Source: DSXF01 sp964387495
Lineage (GTDB): Bacteria > Chloroflexota > Anaerolineae > Anaerolineales > Villigracilaceae
DNA length: 47,968 nucleotides
Assembly: GCA_964387495.1 (NCBI GenBank)
Contig: CAYLXB010000018.1
Location: 1 to 47,968 of the forward strand
Reading direction: 5' to 3'
Part shown: positions 46,527 through 47,968 of the stretch, piece by piece
How positions within the stretch are numbered: the first letter of the stretch is position 1
Layout: each line of letters opens with the position of its first letter
Made by a program: the position numbers and the translations under genes
Notes under the pieces: generated by a model
What the model saw: only the letters and a program-made list of their open reading frames with translations
The model's database searches: none
What the model was told of the DNA's origin: nothing

Positions 46527-46804
46527 TCGGCACTCTTACCCTCTATATTCGTCTGCCTGCCTGCAAATCATTGAAAGAAAAGCGTGGTCGGCTCCAACCG
46601 TTGCTTCACCGACTGCACCGTGAATTCAATGTCTCGACGGCCGAGATGGACCTGCAGGACAAGTGGCAGGAAACGATCGTTGCCTGTGCCATGATCGGCA
46701 ACGAGAGTGTATACTTGGAGACCGCCCTGCAAAACATTACCCGTTGGGTGGCAAATAACTGGCCGGATGGACAGATCATTGACGAGAAAATCGAGATCAT
46801 CTAA
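46523..46804 (+). CDS. DUF503 family protein (YlxP-like)
   Basis: A 93-residue protein of the DUF503/YlxP family, small ferredoxin-fold proteins often encoded near translation or ribosome-maturation genes. The signature is visible in LRLPACKSLKEKRGR-like residues near the start (SLKEKRGRLQPLL) and VSTAEMDLQDKWQ in the middle. The start is GTG at 46523, overlapping the HIT stop by four bases. The function is unknown. Confidence 0.85.
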   Translation: MIGTLTLYIRLPACKSLKEKRGRLQPLLHRLHREFNVSTAEMDLQDKWQETIVACAMIGNESVYLETALQNITRWVANNWPDGQIIDEKIEII

Positions 46805-46817
46805 CGAAGGAGAGAAC

Positions 46818-47597
46818 ATGGACCTGCAACTAAAAGATAAACGTGCCCTTGTGACGGGTGCTTCGCGCGGGCTGGGTTTTGCCGTGGCCCGCGGCTTGCT
46901 GGCTGAAGGCTGCCGGGTGGTCATCAACAGCCGGGATGATACAAAGTTGGCTGCTGCTGCCGGGAAGTTGGGCGGAAACGTTTACAAGGTTGCCGCAGAT
47001 GTCACCGCTCCTGAAGCAGCCCAGCAGATTGTCACCGCTGCCGTGCAGGCTCTTGGCGGCCTGGATATCCTGGTCTGCAATGCAGGCGGCCCTCCGCCGG
47101 GCTTGTTTGAGTCGATTGACGAGGCAACATGGGAGAAGGCGGTTGATCTGTCTTTCTTGAGCAATGTACGCTTGATCAAGGCTGCTCTGCCCCACCTGCG
47201 CCAGTCCAAGGGTGCCAGCGTGCTGACAATCACATCCTACTCTGTGAAACAGCCGATCCAGAACCTTGTACTGTCCAACTCGATACGCGCTGCCACCGTT
47301 GGGCTGACCAAGTCACTGGCGCTGGAATTGGGGAAGGATGGCATCCGCTTCAACTCCATCCTGCCCGGCTGGACGGAGACCGAGCGCGTGGTGGAGCTGA
47401 TGGCATTCCGCGCCCAACAAAACGGCACGACCGTGGAAGAAGAGATTGCGAAACAGACCAAAGACAGCCCGCTGGGACGCATCGGCAAGCCGGAAGAGTT
47501 TGCCAACGCCGCCGTTTTTCTGGTCTCACCAGCAGCATCTTACATCACCGGTACAATGCTTCCGGTTGAAGGCGGAATGTACAAGGGAACGTTGTAA
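46818..47597 (+). CDS. Short-chain dehydrogenase/reductase with atypical catalytic site
   Basis: A 259-residue SDR of the FabG-like group. The cofactor motif is TGASRGLG (13-20), then CNAGG and the Ser strand LTITSYS. Where YxxxK is normal, 13 residues on, the sequence is LVLSNSIRAA: the catalytic Tyr is replaced by Ser and the Lys by Arg. The rest of the fold, including LPGWTETERV and the C-terminal ITGTMLPVEGGMY, is complete. The ATG at 46818 follows GAAGGAGAG. An in-frame extension to 46707 overlaps the DUF503 gene and is rejected. It belongs to a known divergent SDR type; the reaction is unclear. Confidence 0.87.
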   Translation: MDLQLKDKRALVTGASRGLGFAVARGLLAEGCRVVINSRDDTKLAAAAGKLGGNVYKVAADVTAPEAAQQIVTAAVQALGGLDILVCNAGGPPPGLFESIDEATWEKAVDLSFLSNVRLIKAALPHLRQSKGASVLTITSYSVKQPIQNLVLSNSIRAATVGLTKSLALELGKDGIRFNSILPGWTETERVVELMAFRAQQNGTTVEEEIAKQTKDSPLGRIGKPEEFANAAVFLVSPAASYITGTMLPVEGGMYKGTL

Positions 47598-47676
47598 AAT
47601 CCATCAGTTCAAAGCCGGCAGGTTGTCAGTCGTCACCTGTCTGCTAAATCCATTCTTAGTGGTAACGAGGTAAACG

Positions 47677-47862
47677 ATGAATACATGTCTCAGTTGTAAC
47701 CGTTCAGAACAGGAAGTGACTCTGCTTGTTCTGCAATTCCGCGGCAAGACAATATACATCTGCCCACAGTGCCTTCCGGTTTTGATCCACAAGCCGGAGA
47801 AACTGGCCGACAAATTGCCTGGCGCGGAGAAATTTGGTCCGCCGGCAGAGCATCATCACTGA
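47677..47862 (+). CDS. Small zinc-ribbon-like protein
   Basis: A 61-residue protein with two CxxC pairs, MNTCLSCNR near the start and ICPQCLP near residue 29-32, spaced as in a zinc ribbon, and a His-rich end (AEHHH). The ATG at 47677 follows GAGGT at good spacing. Its size, ribosome binding site and following terminator support a real gene. The function is unknown. Confidence 0.75.
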   Translation: MNTCLSCNRSEQEVTLLVLQFRGKTIYICPQCLPVLIHKPEKLADKLPGAEKFGPPAEHHH

Positions 47863-47891
47863 TCCGTTTCTAGAAGGGAAAAGCGTGAAGT

Positions 47892-47914
47892 AAAAAGCCA
47901 AATGTAGCTTTTTT
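47892..47914 (+). terminator. Terminator after the zinc-ribbon gene
   Basis: AAAAAGC (47892-47898) pairs with GCTTTTTT (47907-47914) over an 8-base loop, giving a U-rich terminator 29 bases past the stop. The remaining 54 bases to the window end hold no recognised feature. Confidence 0.65.
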
Positions 47915-47968
47915 AGCTACCTGACAGTTTCATAGAACAATGACAAAAGGATAGTTGGTCGACACGAG

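Overview
The window looks like a chromosomal segment of a moderately GC-rich bacterium, most likely a Chloroflexota member of the Anaerolineae type. This is inferred from protein style, not from a marker gene: a secreted protein with NBR1-type Ig-like domains and a Thr/Pro linker, a coaE-cdaA-cdaR-der cluster, and a large MoxR/DUF58/VWA operon joined to an ABC-2 transporter. No rRNA, tRNA, CRISPR array, transposase or integrase was recognised.

Layout. (1) 148-4818 (+): coaE fused to a GNAT-like domain, the c-di-AMP synthase cdaA, its regulator cdaR, and the ribosome-assembly GTPase der, closed by a strong terminator. (2) 4895-7342 (-): a secreted modular protein, divergent from obg at 7519-8784 (+). 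(3) 8865-21499 (-): one long operon, mostly coupled by 1-4 base overlaps. In transcription order it holds a membrane-anchored exported protein, an ABC ATPase, an ABC-2 permease, a membrane protein with a low-complexity tail, a MoxR AAA+ ATPase, a DUF58 protein, a BatA-like VWA protein and a double-VWA protein. (4) 21500-21963: the only long gene-free stretch, rich in small inverted repeats. (5) 21964-25643 (+): recX, rny (RNase Y) and an unusual cysteine-rich 4Fe-4S protein. (6) 25688-35127 (-): an AT-richer island, described below. (7) 35308-40123 (-): a compact run of a metallo-beta-lactamase-fold hydrolase, MFS transporter, carboxylesterase-like hydrolase, PLC-like metallohydrolase, tag, a small membrane protein and a DinB-like protein. 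(8) 40242-46051 (-): an M24 aminopeptidase, an SDR, lon and folC. (9) 46107-47862 (+): a HIT protein, a DUF503 protein, an atypical SDR and a small zinc-ribbon protein.

The most unusual part is the island at 25688-35127. Five genes on one strand appear to form a signalling cassette: (a) a free-standing alanyl-tRNA-synthetase catalytic module without editing or C-Ala domains; (b) a roughly 2064-residue soluble histidine kinase with about eleven GAF domains; (c) a receiver-like protein without the phospho-acceptor Asp; (d) a normal single-domain receiver; (e) a receiver fused to a TIR domain that keeps a candidate NADase glutamate. The first two genes overlap by four bases with a strong ribosome binding site for the kinase, and the two small receivers overlap the same way. 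A plausible model is a multi-input ligand or stress sensor driving a phosphorelay to a TIR effector, with the AlaRS-like protein adding an aminoacyl-adenylate or tRNA-linked function. The function is inferred; gene content, order and overlaps are read from the sequence.

Coordinates use the most likely start codons. In several genes this trims an upstream in-frame extension.
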